Below, piece by piece: positions 52,962 to 62,572 of a stretch of 64,000 nt of DNA (the first letter of the stretch is position 1; every line of letters begins with the position of its first letter). Source of the DNA: Bacillota bacterium. Lineage in GTDB: Bacteria > Bacillota > Clostridia > Saccharofermentanales > DTU023. Below the pieces are notes generated by a model. The model worked only from the letters and a program-made list of their open reading frames with translations, did not search any database and was not told where the DNA came from. The position numbers and the translations under genes are program-made. The DNA is taken from assembly GCA_023389255.1 (NCBI GenBank), contig JAEWER010000037.1, positions 76,690-140,689 of the forward strand. Direction: 5' to 3'.

Positions 52962-53573
52962 CTAGGCTTTGCTCAGTTGATCCAATGTTTTACCAAATGA
53001 AGGTAACGCAACTTGCATAAAATAATTTAATTCGGGTAAATCGTAGCTATCTAATTTTGTTTTAATCGTTTGCTCTGCATCTAAGAAGTCTTGATTACCA
53101 GCATTAGCTTCTGCTAAGCATTTAATATAGGCAGAAAGCACATCGGCTGCTTTCACTAGCTCATGAATTGCACGCTCTTCTGCTGTTGTCGCTTGAGCAA
53201 AAAACGGTGAGTAGTGATCTTGTAATTCGCTGGGCAAAAAGGAGAGTAATCTTGTAGCAGCCTGTTGTTCAACGAGTGCGTACTCGTAGCGTAACTGTTG
53301 ATTATCGTACTTGATAGGAGTTGGCAAATCACCCGTAATAATCTCTGTTACATCGTGAAAAAGAGCATAAACTGCCACTTTTTCTGGGCTTGGACACACT
53401 CTGCCATCACCGAATTGTTGTTTCCTAATAACGGCTAGCGCATGAGCTAAAAAAGCTACATCTACAGTATGTTCTTTGAGATTTTCTGACTCAGCGTTGC
53501 GCATAAGTCCCCAACGATTGATGTATTTCAGACGGTAAAGTAAGGCAAAAAAACCTGTTTCGGCTGGTTGCAT
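52962..53573 (-). CDS. HD-domain 5'-deoxynucleotidase (YfbR/HDDC2-like)
   Basis: Metal-dependent phosphohydrolase acting on deoxynucleoside 5'-monophosphates in relatives (YfbR, HDDC2). The 203-residue product has LKYINRWGLMRNAESENLKEHT (first metal His, near 33), the HD pair in ALFHDVTEIITGDLPTPIKY near 75, and a trailing Asp in VKAADVLSAYIKC near 138. It is followed by the glucosaminidase gene after three bases and preceded by dgt by ten bases. It and Dgt together suggest tight control of dNTP and dNMP pools. A good AGGAGG site precedes the ATG. Confidence 0.9.
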   Translation of the reverse strand: MQPAETGFFALLYRLKYINRWGLMRNAESENLKEHTVDVAFLAHALAVIRKQQFGDGRVCPSPEKVAVYALFHDVTEIITGDLPTPIKYDNQQLRYEYALVEQQAATRLLSFLPSELQDHYSPFFAQATTAEERAIHELVKAADVLSAYIKCLAEANAGNQDFLDAEQTIKTKLDSYDLPELNYFMQVALPSFGKTLDQLSKA

Positions 53574-53582
53574 TAATCCTCC

Positions 53583-54716
53583 TTAAACTATGAACAGCGT
53601 ACGATAGAGATCGTGAGCATACAAATCAGTCATGCCAGCAATGTAGTCTGTTACTTTACGCTCAACGGTGGCATAGGGGTCTGGATGGTGTTGCAAATAA
53701 AGTTTGAATTCCTGCAATGCATTGGTTTCTTCCAAACGATATTTCTGCGTATTTTCTACATAATCCATCAATACCTCAAAGAGAGAGCGAATGATATGGC
53801 ATGCCATCTCTTCATATGTTTTGATGCGCTTGGCTTGATAGATCTGTTGCACATTGTACTTAAGCAATTCTTCTAGCGCCTCACCTTTAGCTTGAGACAT
53901 ACAAATCGCATTTTTACCGTAACTATTTTGCACAACATCGTTTACTAGTGTATTGATAATCTCGCCATTGTCCTGTCCTAATTCATCGCGCAAATGGCGC
54001 GGAATTTCTGTGAAACTAAGTAAACCTGCACGCTTGGCATCTTCAATATCTCTACCCACATAAGCAATCTTGTCGGCGATACGAACTACACAACCTTCCA
54101 ACGTAGCTGGTGGTAGGTGCTCTTCTGCATGCGGTATCAACTCAGCTTCTGTTTTCTGTAAATTGGGCTTCAGACAAATTTCTTCATAGCGCTCACCACA
54201 GTGCGAAACAATACCGTCTCTGACTTCAAAAGTCAGGTTCAGACCACTTTCTCCATGTCTGGTTGCTAACAGATCCAGTACACGCAAACTATGTAGCTCA
54301 TGTTGAAAAGTAAAATCAGCATTAATGCTTTTTAGACAGCGTGACAATTCATGTTCACCTGAATGACCAAAGGGTGCATGCCCTATATCATGACCATAGG
54401 CAATAGCTTCAATTAAATCAGAGTTAAGTCCAAGAGCTTTGCCGATGGTGGAAGCAATGTAATTAACGTGCAAAACGTGTTCCATACGAGTACAGGTATG
54501 GTCATTGCGCGGGTTGAAAAAAACCTGCGTTTTTTGACGCATCCGCCTAAAATCTCGGCAGAATAAAATGCGGCCAAAATCTCGCTCGTAATCTGTTCTC
54601 ACATCACACTTTTTTTCAGGACGCAATCTGCCTTTACTCTCTGCCACTTTCTGGGCATATTGACTCAAGGCTTGATATTCTTGCTTTTCCTTTAATTCAC
54701 GTGTTGAAAATACCAT
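53583..54716 (-). CDS. dgt: dGTP triphosphohydrolase-type HD protein
   Basis: Hydrolyses dNTPs, classically dGTP, to deoxynucleoside and triphosphate. In 377 residues: CRDFRRMRQKTQVF near 36, HTCTRMEHVLHVNYIA near 70 (first metal His) and AYGHDIGHAPFGHSGEHEL near 105 (HD motif). The trailing Asp lies in RIADKIAYVGRDIEDA near 200. The gene follows pcrA by two bases with its ribosome site in the pcrA end (TTGGAGAATTAAAA). The exact nucleotide preference is not decided by sequence. Confidence 0.94.
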   Translation of the reverse strand: MVFSTRELKEKQEYQALSQYAQKVAESKGRLRPEKKCDVRTDYERDFGRILFCRDFRRMRQKTQVFFNPRNDHTCTRMEHVLHVNYIASTIGKALGLNSDLIEAIAYGHDIGHAPFGHSGEHELSRCLKSINADFTFQHELHSLRVLDLLATRHGESGLNLTFEVRDGIVSHCGERYEEICLKPNLQKTEAELIPHAEEHLPPATLEGCVVRIADKIAYVGRDIEDAKRAGLLSFTEIPRHLRDELGQDNGEIINTLVNDVVQNSYGKNAICMSQAKGEALEELLKYNVQQIYQAKRIKTYEEMACHIIRSLFEVLMDYVENTQKYRLEETNALQEFKLYLQHHPDPYATVERKVTDYIAGMTDLYAHDLYRTLFIV

Positions 54717-54718
54717 TT

Positions 54719-57205
54719 TTAATTCTCCAACAAAGTGATGGGGGCAGAATTGGCTACCATCTTGCGTTGTTCACCATTAAAGTCGATCACTAAAATAGCA
54801 TTGCCACCTGCCATCGATTGTACTTCTATAATTGTGCCTTCACCAAAACGATTGTGCTTCACTTTGGCGCCTGGTTGAGCTTGGGCTAAGGATAATTTGC
54901 CAGCTTGTACTTTGTTTTGACTGCTTTTACTTCTTTCAAGTTGCGCTTCAAAATTGCGCTTTTTCGGTTGATTGTTTTGCCGTCTTTCTTTCTGTGCTTG
55001 AACTTTAGCATAGGTGGTACGTCCATAGGGATTATCAAACATGCCACTACCCATAGAGAAGCCTGCTCCACCATAGATTTCATCAGCTTTTCTTCTGTCA
55101 AAATTACTGCTGTAATTAATGCCACCAAAAGCATCTGCTTCGCTTTCGTATATGGCATGCTTATCATCAATATCCATGAAGAAACGTGAGGGTGGATTGT
55201 GTGCTGTACGCTCATAAAGTGATCGACAATTAGCTGATGTAATATACAAAACTTTACGGGCACGTGTCATCGCAACATAGGCTAGACGGCGTTCTTCTTC
55301 CATCTGAGTTACGTCGTAACTGGCACGACTTGAGGGGAAGATATTATCTTCTGCACCTACGATGAAGACAACATCAAATTCCAGACCCTTAGCGCTGTGT
55401 ACGGTCATCAATTTGACCATGTCACCATCACTTTCTTCGTCTTGAGTGGTCGTTAAAACAGCTGACTCAAGGAACTCTGATAGCATGTTTTCGATCGCTA
55501 AGTCATGGTTGAATTTTTCGCCAGCCAGTCCATAATCGCCCTCTATCTGTTGCACGATCTGTGCAGATATTTGACTGATCATCGCTTCTTTTTGTTCCAT
55601 AAACTCACGTGCCGATACAACTAACTCGCTCAAGTTAAGCAAACGAGATTCTGCGTCGGTATCACCATGTCTTAACTTATCGTTAAGCTCATTTTCTAGT
55701 CCGCTACGCTGTAGAACCATGGTGACAAGATTCGATAAAGTGAGCTCATCGTCAATAGCTGTTTGGCGCATGTCAGTGATGAGGTTGCAAAAATGTTTTA
55801 AGGTCATCACATTGCGTTTTAACTGACTGTACTGTTCACAATTTTGAGCAACAGCAAAAAGTGATAAACTAGTCTGTTCTGATATCTCTTGTAACTTCGT
55901 AATAGTGGTATTGCCAATACCTCGTCTAGGCACATTGATAATACGTAAAAATGCTTGATTATCATTTGTGTTAGAAATCAGACGCAGATACGCTAGAGCG
56001 TCTTTAACTTCAGCTCGTTCATAGAAACTAAGTCCACCATAAATGCGATAAGGTATATGTCTCTCTCGCAATTTGCTTTCAAAATAACGTGATAAAGCAT
56101 TGAGACGATACAAAATTGCGAAGTCGCTATAACTGCTGAGCGGTCTTTTACGCTTTTGGCGCAAAATTTCACTTATTACATAATCTGCTTCACGGTACGG
56201 ATCCATAGCACGATGTACCACAATCTTTTCGCCTCGATCGTTATCCGTCCAGAGCTGTTTTTGGCTCCGCTTTTCATTTACGTGTATCACGGCATTGGCA
56301 GCTTCTAAGATGTGTTGTGTTGAACGATAATTTTGTTCTAGCTTGATAATATTCGTCTTGGAATAAACTTTGGGGAAGTCCAGAATGTTATCCACCACAG
56401 CACCACGAAATGAATAAATAGATTGATCATCATCTCCTACCACACAAATATTTTGTGTCGGACCAGCCATCAACTTCAAAAATTGATCCTGCACAGCATT
56501 GGTATCTTGGTATTCATCTACTAATAAATACTTGAAGCGTTGGCGATATGCCTCTAACACGTCCGCATTCTGTTCTAAGAGTTCTACTGCACGTAGCAAA
56601 ATATCATCAAAATCTAAAGAGTTATTTTCTCGTAGCTTTTCTTCGTAGCGCTTGTAGACTTTAGCCAGTCCCAAATCTTTACCACGAAAATCCTTTGCAC
56701 CATTTGACTCAATATCTTGCCATGATTGACGCTGACTTTTAGCTTTACTGATAGACGATTGTATTTGTTGTAATTCGTTCTTTGCTTCTTTCGCCTCAGA
56801 ACCCATAACTTCCTTCATGGCTTGCTTGATCAAAGTCTTTTGTTCGCCCACATCGACAATGGTGAAACCTGGACGATAGCCTAAGCGCACACAATGCGCT
56901 CTGAGCATACGCAAAAGCATGGAGTGGAAGGTACCAATCCACATATATTGAGCTTGATTGCCAATCAGCTTTTGAACACGTTCTTTCATCTCCCCCGCAG
57001 CTTTATTGGTAAATGTTATTGCCAATATTTCGGCAGGTGAAACTCTATGCTCGTCGATCAAGTAGGCGATACGGTGAGTAATAACTTTCGTTTTACCGGA
57101 ACCTGCACCAGCCAGTATGAGTAGTGGTCCTTGATGGTGGAGCACTGCTTCTTTTTGTTGTTTATTCAATCCTTGTAGCAGGACGTGTTCTTGTTGTAGC
57201 GACAT
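54719..57205 (-). CDS. pcrA: UvrD/PcrA-type DNA helicase
   Basis: Superfamily 1A helicase for repair and plasmid or replication-fork work. In 828 residues: the Q motif LNKQQKEAVLHHQGP at 13, Walker A LAGAGSGKTKVITHRI near 31, LVDEYQDTN near 225, GDDDQSIYSFRGA near 255, LEQNYRS near 290, and TVHSAKGLEFDVVFIVG and VAMTRARKVLYI in the C-terminal half. The end has a Lys-rich linker and a tudor-like part (GAKVKHNRFGEGTI) typical of PcrA. It begins the unit pcrA-dgt-YfbR-glucosaminidase-gtrA-folC, all with short gaps. Confidence 0.96.
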   Translation of the reverse strand: MSLQQEHVLLQGLNKQQKEAVLHHQGPLLILAGAGSGKTKVITHRIAYLIDEHRVSPAEILAITFTNKAAGEMKERVQKLIGNQAQYMWIGTFHSMLLRMLRAHCVRLGYRPGFTIVDVGEQKTLIKQAMKEVMGSEAKEAKNELQQIQSSISKAKSQRQSWQDIESNGAKDFRGKDLGLAKVYKRYEEKLRENNSLDFDDILLRAVELLEQNADVLEAYRQRFKYLLVDEYQDTNAVQDQFLKLMAGPTQNICVVGDDDQSIYSFRGAVVDNILDFPKVYSKTNIIKLEQNYRSTQHILEAANAVIHVNEKRSQKQLWTDNDRGEKIVVHRAMDPYREADYVISEILRQKRKRPLSSYSDFAILYRLNALSRYFESKLRERHIPYRIYGGLSFYERAEVKDALAYLRLISNTNDNQAFLRIINVPRRGIGNTTITKLQEISEQTSLSLFAVAQNCEQYSQLKRNVMTLKHFCNLITDMRQTAIDDELTLSNLVTMVLQRSGLENELNDKLRHGDTDAESRLLNLSELVVSAREFMEQKEAMISQISAQIVQQIEGDYGLAGEKFNHDLAIENMLSEFLESAVLTTTQDEESDGDMVKLMTVHSAKGLEFDVVFIVGAEDNIFPSSRASYDVTQMEEERRLAYVAMTRARKVLYITSANCRSLYERTAHNPPSRFFMDIDDKHAIYESEADAFGGINYSSNFDRRKADEIYGGAGFSMGSGMFDNPYGRTTYAKVQAQKERRQNNQPKKRNFEAQLERSKSSQNKVQAGKLSLAQAQPGAKVKHNRFGEGTIIEVQSMAGGNAILVIDFNGEQRKMVANSAPITLLEN

Positions 57206-57217
57206 AACACCTCTTTA

Positions 57218-57247
57218 ACGAAAAGAGCGCCAAGCTAAGGCGCTCTC
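57218..57247 (-). terminator. Terminator of hpf
   Basis: Minus strand stem AGAGCGCC / GGCGCTCT (7-base loop) with TTTT, placed between hpf and pcrA. Confidence 0.85.
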
Positions 57248-57269
57248 TCTCAAATCAATTGGTAGTCAA

Positions 57270-57809
57270 TTAATATTCTGGCTCAAGTAAGCCGTAATCA
57301 CCTGCTCTACGTTTGTAGACCAGGCTAACTTTATCGGTTGCTGTGTTTAAGAAGAGCAAGAAATCGTGTCCCAATAGCTCCATCTGTAATACAGCCTCTT
57401 CTTCATCCATCGGCTGTAACTCAAATGTTTTGCGACGTGTAATCTCAACATCTGCTTCGGCGATATTGGGTTGCTCATCGGCAACAGTTGCCATGTAACT
57501 ATCCAAATACTCGAATTTTTTGCGTTGTTTTTTGATTTTAGCTTTGTGCTTGCGAAGTTGGCCTTCTAAGATATCGACTACTTGTTGCATTGCATGGGTA
57601 GCTTCAGCAGCAACTGCTTCAGCACGATAAACATGTTGGTCAAACTTCAGCGTGAGCTCAACGCGCAACTCCTCTTTTTGTGGTTGCATTTTTACATGTG
57701 CAACTACATCATCTGCGAAGTAACGATGAAACTTGGAGAGTTTTTCTTCTGCGATTGATCTGAGATGATCAGTGATTTGCAGATTGCGTCCAGATACATT
57801 GATTTTCAT
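57270..57809 (-). CDS. hpf: Ribosome hibernation promoting factor, long form
   Basis: Dimerises ribosomes into inactive 100S particles in stationary phase. The 179-residue protein has the HPF/RaiA domain (1-100; MKINVSGRNLQITDHLRSIAEE, then LTLKFDQHVYRAEA) and a separate C-terminal dimerisation domain (about 120-179; RRKTFELQPMDEEEAVLQMEL), so it is the long form of Gram-positives. Good GCGAGGAAC site. Monocistronic with a terminator on both sides. Confidence 0.96.
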   Translation of the reverse strand: MKINVSGRNLQITDHLRSIAEEKLSKFHRYFADDVVAHVKMQPQKEELRVELTLKFDQHVYRAEAVAAEATHAMQQVVDILEGQLRKHKAKIKKQRKKFEYLDSYMATVADEQPNIAEADVEITRRKTFELQPMDEEEAVLQMELLGHDFLLFLNTATDKVSLVYKRRAGDYGLLEPEY

Positions 57810-57886
57810 AATAGTTCCTCGCTTTCCTAGCGGTAGCGTTAACTACTCTTGTTTCAATTCTAGCAGATAGACACATCATCGAAGAT

Positions 57887-57916
57887 AAAAAAGTGACATT
57901 ATTAGTCAAATGTCAC
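57887..57916 (-). terminator. Terminator of murI
   Basis: Minus strand stem GTGACATT / AATGTCAC (8-base loop) followed by six T, about 15 bases after the murI stop. Confidence 0.9.
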
Positions 57917-57931
57917 AGTCAATACTGCTCG

Positions 57932-58753
57932 CTAAAGACGCAATTCTTTGAATTTATTGCGTGAAGCTTGTGCCAATTTATCCACCATCTGACAAAACCG
58001 AGGTGATAGATCACTCGCATAATACAGATCTGAGGAGATTTTGGGTTCAGTTGCTAACATTGCTTTAGCTTCTAAAATACGTTTTACTTCGTAGCTAACA
58101 TAGTGCGCTGGATCAAGCAAAGTTAAATTCGGATACAATTCGCTGATAATATCGTCGAGCAACGGAAAATGAGTACAGCCCAATAACAGATGCGTAACCT
58201 GATTGCCTTTTAGGAAATCATCTAAAGTCAGCCGTACAATTTGACGCATCTCACTACGCGAAACACTTCCATCCTCAATCATGGGTACAAACAGAGGGCA
58301 AGCCAGGCTAACCGTAGCTATATCGGGCAAAATCTGTGCGATTTTTTGGCTGTAGATGCCCGATTCAATTGTCACCTGCGTGCCTATGATACCGAGCCTA
58401 TCACCCTTACTAATTAGGCTAGGCAGAGCTTTGACCATGGGTTCGATCACGCCTACAATGGGCAATTCAGGATATTTTTCACTGATCTCTGGCAAGATAG
58501 TGGCAGCTAAGGTATTACAAGCGATCACTACCAGCTTAGCGCCGTTTTGTGCTAAAAAGTCAATGATTTCAGCTCCAAAACGCTTGACTGTAGTTCTGTC
58601 TCTTGATCCATAGGGTGTACGTGCAGTATCGCCAAAATAGAGTACGCTCTCATTGGGTAATAGTTGTTGCAATGATGGCAGGGAGGTTAACCCTCCCAAG
58701 CCAGAATCACAAACGCCTATTCTGCGGTTATCAGAATTATGCTTGTTTGCCAT
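57932..58753 (-). CDS. murI: Glutamate racemase
   Basis: Makes D-glutamate for peptidoglycan. The 273-residue protein has IGVCDSGLGGLT near 11, VLYFGDTARTPYGSR near 38, VIACNTLAATI near 76 (first catalytic Cys) and LLGCTHFPLL near 186 (second catalytic Cys and the partner His). The ATG lies inside the 3' end of the S9 peptidase gene (17-base overlap), with no strong ribosome site, so translation is probably coupled. Confidence 0.96.
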   Translation of the reverse strand: MANKHNSDNRRIGVCDSGLGGLTSLPSLQQLLPNESVLYFGDTARTPYGSRDRTTVKRFGAEIIDFLAQNGAKLVVIACNTLAATILPEISEKYPELPIVGVIEPMVKALPSLISKGDRLGIIGTQVTIESGIYSQKIAQILPDIATVSLACPLFVPMIEDGSVSRSEMRQIVRLTLDDFLKGNQVTHLLLGCTHFPLLDDIISELYPNLTLLDPAHYVSYEVKRILEAKAMLATEPKISSDLYYASDLSPRFCQMVDKLAQASRNKFKELRL

Positions 58754-60920
58754 CTAAGTATTTACCAAACCAATCTGTAATTTCTGTCAAGCGACGAATG
58801 CGGGCTTTCGGTTTGCCACTGCGAGAGAGTTCATGGTTTTCTTTATGGAAACAACAGAACTTGGTATCGATACCACGGTGCACCAATGCCGTAAAGAACT
58901 GCAAGCCTTGCTCCAGCGGACAGCGGTAATCTTCGTCTGAGTGAATGAATAATAGCGGCGTTTTAACGTTGTTGACATAACGTAACGGTGAGTGATGCCA
59001 CAATTTTAGGAAACCTGCTTCACTATTAGTATCGCAATAATTTTGATCGGTGCCAAAATAGGTACCGATGTCGCTAACACCATAGAAAGAAATCCAGTTG
59101 GAAATAGAACGTTGTGTAGCGGCACAAACAAAACGATCTGTATGTCCCACAATCCAATTGGTCATAAAGCCACCATAAGAACCACCCGTGACTGCCAGCT
59201 TTGCTTGATCTATACAGGGATATTGAGCCAAAACTACATCAACAAACTGCATAATATCTTGATAGTCTTCATAACCATATTTGCCACGAATATCGGCAAA
59301 ACGATCACCTCTACCATCTCCCCCACGTGGATTACAGAACATTACCAAATATCCTTTAGCTGCCCACACCTGCATTTCATGGAAAAACACTTCGCCATAA
59401 ACAGTGCGTGGACCACCGTGTATATCTAGTACAGCAGGATATTTTTTATCTGGATCAAAATCAGGCGGTAATAGTACCCAACCATCAATTAAGCCATCAT
59501 CTTCTTTGAGCCACTTTGTATGTTCTTCAACATTCTCTTGTGCACTTGCTTCGCCTTGTGGGTTAAATTCTTCAGTCAGAGGTTTATAGGGGAAGGTAAT
59601 CTTTTGTGGTTTAGCCACATAGTAATCAGCTAAATAAGAAGCATTAAAATCAGAAACTCGTTTATACTCAGCATCTTTAACATGATAAATCTCAGGTAAT
59701 GCTGTTGCTGTAGCACTAATAGTAAACAACTCACCATCCAGCCAAATAGCACTCAGCACGCTATCTTGATTGTTTGGATGCACTTCTTTTAAGCTAAATT
59801 CTTTATCGATTTCATACAGCTTGCACTGGTAGCGATCTGTAGTAAACATATATTGCTTACCAGTTTTTTGGTCTGTGATTACTTCGTAATTATTCTTACT
59901 ACCATAGGCAACATCAGTACCAACACTGTCGCCTGGGTTAATCTCAGAATCACTTAGAGGCTGCACCTTGCCATCTTTGATGGTCGCTAAATAATTGGCA
60001 GAGTTTAAGCCATAGGTTTCTTCATCTTTAATTAAATAATATACTTCGCCATCACGCTCAAACCAAGGGACAATAAATTGCTTATCTGCCTCTCGTACGA
60101 TCTGTTTTGTCACTACTGCTAGCTCTTTGTTAGTAGCATCTTTAGCCACATGTTCTTGGAGTCTACTCTCTAAATCCGCTACTTCGTATTTACAAACTTC
60201 ATACCATTTGCCATTAGCATCTTCGCCACGGCGCAGATGGTTAAATCTAGATAGCGTTGCATAAATTGTGTTTTTATCACGAGTTAAATAGGCGCTTTGA
60301 ACATCTTCGGGCATCTCATTCAACGGCAGAAGTAAATCTAAATCACTCGCATAATAAAATAAGTGCTCTCTGCTACTGTTGATAGTGCCTGCACCATTGA
60401 AATAAAACGGTACTTCATCATATACAGTGACATACTCGCTCTCTTTTTTTCGTTCTTCCCAATACTCAGAACGTTCAACTTCGGGTAATAAGTAAAGATT
60501 AGGTTTTTCTTTACTCACTTGTGCGCCTACTAGATAACGATTTTCTGCAATATATTGCACTTGATTTGCACTCACACCGAAAGGCAGACGGAAAGCACGA
60601 AGCGGGAAGCCACCTTCACTTAGATCTAGACGATAAAAAGTTGTGCCTCCCTTTTTGGCATACTCTTTATCGCTTTCATCTTTTTCGCCTGCAAATAAAA
60701 TCGTATTCTCTGTCTCAAAAGTAACTTGCTCGGCTTGTCCCAATTCTGTTAGGGGTCGCACACTACTATCAGCACGCAGTTCCCAGAGTTGTTGCTGATA
60801 TTTGTTACTCTCTTTATCTGCTTGAGCTATAGCAAAAATAGCTTTGGTTTGTTCATCATTGCTCATGAGACTATGAGTAAACTTAAAATTGTAGAGATCA
60901 TCAATTTGGATGTGTTTCAT
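58737..60920 (-). CDS. S9-family (prolyl oligopeptidase fold) peptidase
   Basis: Cytosolic serine peptidase of the acylaminoacyl-peptidase/prolyl-oligopeptidase group, 727 residues. The N-terminal ~440 residues form a beta-propeller-like part; the C-terminal alpha/beta hydrolase has the nucleophile Ser in VTGGSYGGFMTNW near 570, the Asp in LFIHSDEDYRCPLEQ near 672 and the His in HKENHELSRSGKP near 700. The ATG at 60920 is chosen because GTGGAGGAGCAC lies just before it and the product then starts MKHIQIDDLYNF; in-frame codons up to 61007 would overlap the divergent gene. The substrate is not known. It overlaps murI by 17 bases. Confidence 0.92.
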   Translation of the reverse strand: MKHIQIDDLYNFKFTHSLMSNDEQTKAIFAIAQADKESNKYQQQLWELRADSSVRPLTELGQAEQVTFETENTILFAGEKDESDKEYAKKGGTTFYRLDLSEGGFPLRAFRLPFGVSANQVQYIAENRYLVGAQVSKEKPNLYLLPEVERSEYWEERKKESEYVTVYDEVPFYFNGAGTINSSREHLFYYASDLDLLLPLNEMPEDVQSAYLTRDKNTIYATLSRFNHLRRGEDANGKWYEVCKYEVADLESRLQEHVAKDATNKELAVVTKQIVREADKQFIVPWFERDGEVYYLIKDEETYGLNSANYLATIKDGKVQPLSDSEINPGDSVGTDVAYGSKNNYEVITDQKTGKQYMFTTDRYQCKLYEIDKEFSLKEVHPNNQDSVLSAIWLDGELFTISATATALPEIYHVKDAEYKRVSDFNASYLADYYVAKPQKITFPYKPLTEEFNPQGEASAQENVEEHTKWLKEDDGLIDGWVLLPPDFDPDKKYPAVLDIHGGPRTVYGEVFFHEMQVWAAKGYLVMFCNPRGGDGRGDRFADIRGKYGYEDYQDIMQFVDVVLAQYPCIDQAKLAVTGGSYGGFMTNWIVGHTDRFVCAATQRSISNWISFYGVSDIGTYFGTDQNYCDTNSEAGFLKLWHHSPLRYVNNVKTPLLFIHSDEDYRCPLEQGLQFFTALVHRGIDTKFCCFHKENHELSRSGKPKARIRRLTEITDWFGKYLDGKQA

Positions 60921-61006
60921 GTGCTCCTCCACTTGTCGCATTTTCAGCATTTGGCTAATATTAGTCGAACCTCTCTCGACAGAGAAAAAGTTCAGAAAGG
61001 ATACCA

Positions 61007-61483
61007 ATGCTCAAACATTATCTAACAATATTTTTTATTGCCATGTTACCCCTAATTGAGATTAGAGGCGCTATGCCCTATGCCAAAGTCTACGGTCTTC
61101 CTCTCTTAATCTCAATGCTCATCGCCTGTGTTGGCAATATGCTCCCCCTGCCTTTTATCTACTTATTTGCACGTAAATTCCTACAGTGGGGACAAGATAA
61201 ACCTATTATCGGCAAAAGTTTTACTTTCTTCTTGAACCGAGGCGAAAAAGCTGGCCAAAAACTCTTACATTCTGCAGGAAGAGGAACTTATTTTGCTCTA
61301 TTTCTTTTTGTCGCTATACCGCTACCCGGCACTGGAGCTTGGACTGGAACTTTAGCCGCTTCTGTATTAGATTTAGACTTCCGCAAATCTCTGATAGCTA
61401 GTATGTTAGGCGTAATTTGCGCTGGCATCATCATGTACTTAGTCAGTTCTGGTCTCTTGGCTGGGCTCAGCTTGTTGGGCTAA
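61007..61483 (+). CDS. Small multidrug-export-like membrane protein (COG2426)
   Basis: A 158-residue membrane protein with about four helices (5-22, 30-55, 95-120, 128-152). It belongs to the COG2426 group labelled small multidrug export protein: IAMLPLIEIRGAMPYA near 12 and FVAIPLPGTGAWTGTLAA near 102 are typical. Transport activity has not been shown for most members. The ATG has AAAGGATACC before it. Its 3' end overlaps the converging ricT gene by 45 bases. Confidence 0.86.
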   Translation: MLKHYLTIFFIAMLPLIEIRGAMPYAKVYGLPLLISMLIACVGNMLPLPFIYLFARKFLQWGQDKPIIGKSFTFFLNRGEKAGQKLLHSAGRGTYFALFLFVAIPLPGTGAWTGTLAASVLDLDFRKSLIASMLGVICAGIIMYLVSSGLLAGLSLLG

Positions 61484-62563
61484 CTGACGCTTCATCGCTC
61501 TGTATTCTTGGCGCAAATTTGCGCCTTTTCTTTTGCGCTTACGTGCGCACTTACAACCATTTCTTTTACTTTGCGTATCGTCGTTAGCTTGTGCCATTAC
61601 CTGCTCGGTTGTCTGATCAGCTTGCTTGTCTTGCTCGTCTTCATCAACCAGCTGGTCATTACTTTCTACGCTTTCATTTGGCGCTACCTGTTTAGCTAAA
61701 GTTTCTTCAGCTTCTGTATCTGTTACTTGTTCTTCAGAAACTTCTTTAGTGTTAGGCTTTGTCCACTCAATCTCCGCTACTGGCAATAAGTAGAATTGAC
61801 TTTCATCATTTGTATTGACACGAACTTTTACTTGTTCACGTAAAATGCTGACACCAATTACGTCACCTTCACCGTAGATAGTCTTAACTCGACTTCCCAC
61901 ACTGGGCAATCGCTTATTGGCATCTATATAGGCCTCATGCTCATATGTTAAACAACATAGTAAACGGCCACATACGCCAGAAACTTTAGCTGGGTTCATC
62001 GATAAATGTTGCTCTTTAACCATCTTCATCGAGACTGGAACAAAATTCTTCAGATGGGTACGACAGCAAAGTTCTCTGCCACAACGGCCTAAGCCACCGA
62101 TTAAACGGGCTTCATCACGCACACCGATTTGACGTAGTTCAATACGTTTCTTAAAAGTAGTAGCTAGATCTTTGACTAGCTGACGAAAATCCACACGATT
62201 GTCAGCTGTGAAATAGAACATCAGTTTTTGCCGATCGAACATACATTCCACATCAATCAGCTTCATCTGCAGTTCTAGATCTTTAATCATCTCCAAACAA
62301 CGAGTAAAGACCTCTGCCTCATACAGTTGAATATCTGCAAATTCTTCTTTATCCTGCTCGGTTGCAATGCGGATAACAGGCTTTAACTCATGCTCTAATT
62401 TGTTTTCATCGACTGCATGTATATCTGTGGTACAAAAACCGTACTCCATACCGTGCACAGTTTCTACAATAACTTCTTCTCCTTGGTGTAAAGCTAACCC
62501 TGCGGGAGAAAAGTGCATCGCTTTACCACGACCATGTAGACGTATATTTATCAAATCAACCAT
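61439..62563 (-). CDS. ricT: RicT/YaaT-type PSP1 domain protein
   Basis: Cytosolic protein that with RicA and RicF controls RNase Y processing and development in Bacillus subtilis. The 374-residue product has the PSP1 core with the Cys cluster: GGLGRCGRELCCRTHL near 155 and VSGVCGRLLCCLTYEHEAY near 195. These cysteines bind an iron-sulfur cluster in the Bacillus complex. Then comes an SH3-like part (GSRVKTIYGEGDVIGV). The last ~110 residues are an unusual acidic Glu/Asp/Gln-rich stretch followed by a basic end with a Cys-x-Cys (NGCKCARKRKRKG). It lies after holB, in the order darA-holB-ricT known from Bacillota. Confidence 0.92.
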   Translation of the reverse strand: MVDLINIRLHGRGKAMHFSPAGLALHQGEEVIVETVHGMEYGFCTTDIHAVDENKLEHELKPVIRIATEQDKEEFADIQLYEAEVFTRCLEMIKDLELQMKLIDVECMFDRQKLMFYFTADNRVDFRQLVKDLATTFKKRIELRQIGVRDEARLIGGLGRCGRELCCRTHLKNFVPVSMKMVKEQHLSMNPAKVSGVCGRLLCCLTYEHEAYIDANKRLPSVGSRVKTIYGEGDVIGVSILREQVKVRVNTNDESQFYLLPVAEIEWTKPNTKEVSEEQVTDTEAEETLAKQVAPNESVESNDQLVDEDEQDKQADQTTEQVMAQANDDTQSKRNGCKCARKRKRKGANLRQEYRAMKRQLAQQAEPSQETRTD

Positions 62564-62572
62564 AATTTATAC

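Noticed and set aside
60920..61007. Longer N-terminus for the S9 peptidase
   Set aside because: The extra 29 residues would overlap the start of the divergent gene, and a strong GGAGGAG site precedes the ATG at 60920.
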